NCBI GenBank assembly: GCA_020350085.1
Contig: CP070706.1
Location: 410,703-417,822, forward strand
Reading direction: 5' to 3'
Source of the DNA: Acidobacteriota bacterium
GTDB lineage: Bacteria; Acidobacteriota; Polarisedimenticolia; J045
Length of the DNA: 7,120 nucleotides
Part shown: piece after piece, positions 5,919 to 7,120 of the stretch
Layout of the letters: every line of letters starts with the position of its first letter
Numbering within the stretch: the stretch's first letter is position 1
Translations under genes and position numbers: made by a program
The notes under the pieces: model-generated
The model's database searches: none
The model's input: only the letters and a program-made list of their open reading frames with translations
Told to the model about the DNA's origin: nothing

Positions 5919-7120
5919 GGCACCCAATCCGAGCGCTCGAAGGCGGCGATAGAGCTTTTGTCGGCTCCAACCGAGCCGGCGAGCCGCGCTCGCTTTGACG
6001 CCTCCCGAGCGCTCCAGGGCCAAGAGAATCATCGCCGCCTCGAGATTGCCGCAGCTGTCGGCGCGGGCTGAGGCGTTGGGCAGCGCACTGGCCGGGATCA
6101 CCGGTCCCGGGCTGAGGGCGGCGGCGCGCCGCAGCACGTTGTCGAGCTGTCTCACGTTGCCCGGCAGGGCGAGCCGCGACAGAGCGTCCAGCGCCCGGCA
6201 GCTCAGATGCCGGCCCGGCCCGATGCCGCAGCCGCGCAGCCGCGCGAGCAAGGTGGCGACCAGATACGGGAGATCGCTGCCGCGCGCCGCGAGGGCTGGC
6301 AGCCTGACGTCGAGGCCGGCGAGGCGGAAGTAGAGGTCGCCGCGAAAGAGGCCCTGCTTGACGAGTGCGGGAAGATCACGGTGAGTGGCGGCGAGCACGC
6401 GCACGTCCACGCGCTGCGAGCGGTCACTTCCCAACGGGCGCACCTCGCCTTCCTGGAGCACCCGCAGCAGCTTGGCCTGCAGCGCCAGCGGAAGCTCGCC
6501 AATTTCGTCGAGCAGCAGCGTACCGCCGTGTGCCTCGACGACGCGCCCTTTCCGATCGCTCGTCGCCCCGGTGAACGCGCCCCGGCGAGCGCCGAACATC
6601 TCCGCTTCCAGCAGGCTCTCGGGAAGTGCCGCGCAGCTTTCGGCGATCCACCGGCCGCGCCGTCCGGACGCGCGGTGCACCGCACGCGCCAGGACTTCTT
6701 TGCCCGTGCCCGTATCGCCGAGAAACACGATCGGGAGCGGCGTCGGTGCCACGCGCCGCAGCGTGTCCACCAAGGGTGCCAGCGAGGGCGAGGATGCCTC
6801 CACCGCCAGCATCGGGTCGTTCGCGGCGAGAGCGTCGAGCAGCCCCGAAGAGAGCCGCGCCGCGAGCCGGTCGGCGAGGAGGCGCAAGTTCGAAGGCGGC
6901 GCGCCAGGCGCCACGCCGAGCGCGATGCGCGCGGGGTACGGCCGATCGACCCCGAGCGCCAGCCATGCCCGGGCCGTCTCGTCGAGGATCCGGTGCACTC
7001 GGCCCGTCGCCAGCGCCGAGGCCGCCGCCGATGCGACCCGCCGCGGCACGCGCGCCAAACCGCTCGCGTCGACGAACGGCCGCCCCCCGACGGAAACCGC
7101 CGCCGTCAGCGTTCGCGGCA
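5916..7120 (-). CDS. Sigma-54-dependent transcriptional activator (NtrC family), N-terminus beyond window
   Basis: This is a bacterial enhancer-binding protein that remodels sigma-54 RNA polymerase using ATP. Numbering from the TTG at 7058, the AAA+ domain has Walker A GDTGTGKE (114-121), the sigma-54 contact loop GAFTGA (160-165), Walker B LLLDEIGE (181-188), sensor I AATHRDL (223-229), the arginine-finger block FRGDLYFRL (238-246) and LPGNVRQLDNV (298-308). A Fis-type helix-turn-helix lies at about 350-377 (KASAARRLGWSRQKLYRRL). All key ATPase motifs are present, so it should be active. The frame stays open from 7058 to the right edge (about 20 more codons) and TTG is a doubtful start, so the gene most likely begins outside the window. 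The roughly 90 residues before the AAA+ domain are alanine/arginine-rich and match no receiver, GAF or FHA pattern I can recognise. The signal and target genes are unknown. It converges on ddl, so it is not part of that operon. Confidence 0.93.
   Translation of the reverse strand, partial: PRTLTAAVSVGGRPFVDASGLARVPRRVASAAASALATGRVHRILDETARAWLALGVDRPYPARIALGVAPGAPPSNLRLLADRLAARLSSGLLDALAANDPMLAVEASSPSLAPLVDTLRRVAPTPLPIVFLGDTGTGKEVLARAVHRASGRRGRWIAESCAALPESLLEAEMFGARRGAFTGATSDRKGRVVEAHGGTLLLDEIGELPLALQAKLLRVLQEGEVRPLGSDRSQRVDVRVLAATHRDLPALVKQGLFRGDLYFRLAGLDVRLPALAARGSDLPYLVATLLARLRGCGIGPGRHLSCRALDALSRLALPGNVRQLDNVLRRAAALSPGPVIPASALPNASARADSCGNLEAAMILLALERSGGVKASAARRLGWSRQKLYRRLRALGLGA

Noticed and set aside
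5962..5978. Six-base-pair hairpin CGGCTC/GAGCCG with a five-base loop just after ddl, looking like a terminator
   Set aside because: No T-run follows on either strand, and it lies inside the helix-turn-helix coding region of the regulator.
6245..6260. Minus-strand match to a -24/-12 sigma-54 promoter (TGG and TTGCT at proper spacing)
   Set aside because: Only the GG and TTGC cores match, and it sits inside the regulator's own coding sequence. Chance is likely in G+C-rich DNA.

Overview
The window is about 7.1 kb of chromosome-like DNA, roughly two-thirds G+C by eye with strongly G/C-ending codons. It comes from a bacterium that makes peptidoglycan (Ddl), uses sigma-54 activators, and carries a DsbD-type membrane thiol relay with an exported thioredoxin. 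This fits a GC-rich Gram-negative lineage such as Myxococcota, Desulfobacterota or another former deltaproteobacterial group. That placement is a guess from gene content and style, not from a marker gene. No transposon, phage gene, tRNA, rRNA or CRISPR array was seen.

Layout. Positions 1-1623 hold two minus-strand genes that overlap by 4 bp. Both encode proteins with an N-terminal four-cysteine zinc ribbon followed by repeated 'F-Y-P' segments. The second gene runs off the left edge with no stop codon in the window. Positions 1624-1850 are a divergent intergenic region with weak promoter candidates and two adjacent hairpins in the leader of trxA. Positions 1851-3493 are a plus-strand trio: cytosolic thioredoxin, a short DsbD/CcdA-type membrane protein, and an exported TlpA-like thioredoxin. 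Positions 3532-5915 hold hflX (ribosome-associated GTPase) and ddl (D-Ala-D-Ala ligase), overlapping by 4 bp. Positions 5916-7120 hold a minus-strand sigma-54-dependent activator that enters from the right edge. Its stop codon directly abuts the ddl stop codon.

How the genes work together. The trio reads as a complete thiol electron path: TrxA takes electrons from the cytosol, the membrane protein passes them across through its cysteine pair, and the exported WCRPC protein receives them. This is the work of DsbD split over separate genes, although the periplasmic alpha domain of classical DsbD is not encoded here. hflX and ddl are tightly coupled to each other but have no obvious biochemical link. 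The zinc-ribbon pair is the least explained part of the window. The regulator's target cannot be told from the sequence.

Most of the content is recognisable housekeeping. I do not see a clearly new defence or mobile system. The best leads are the paralogous zinc-ribbon pair, the split DsbD relay and the structured trxA leader.
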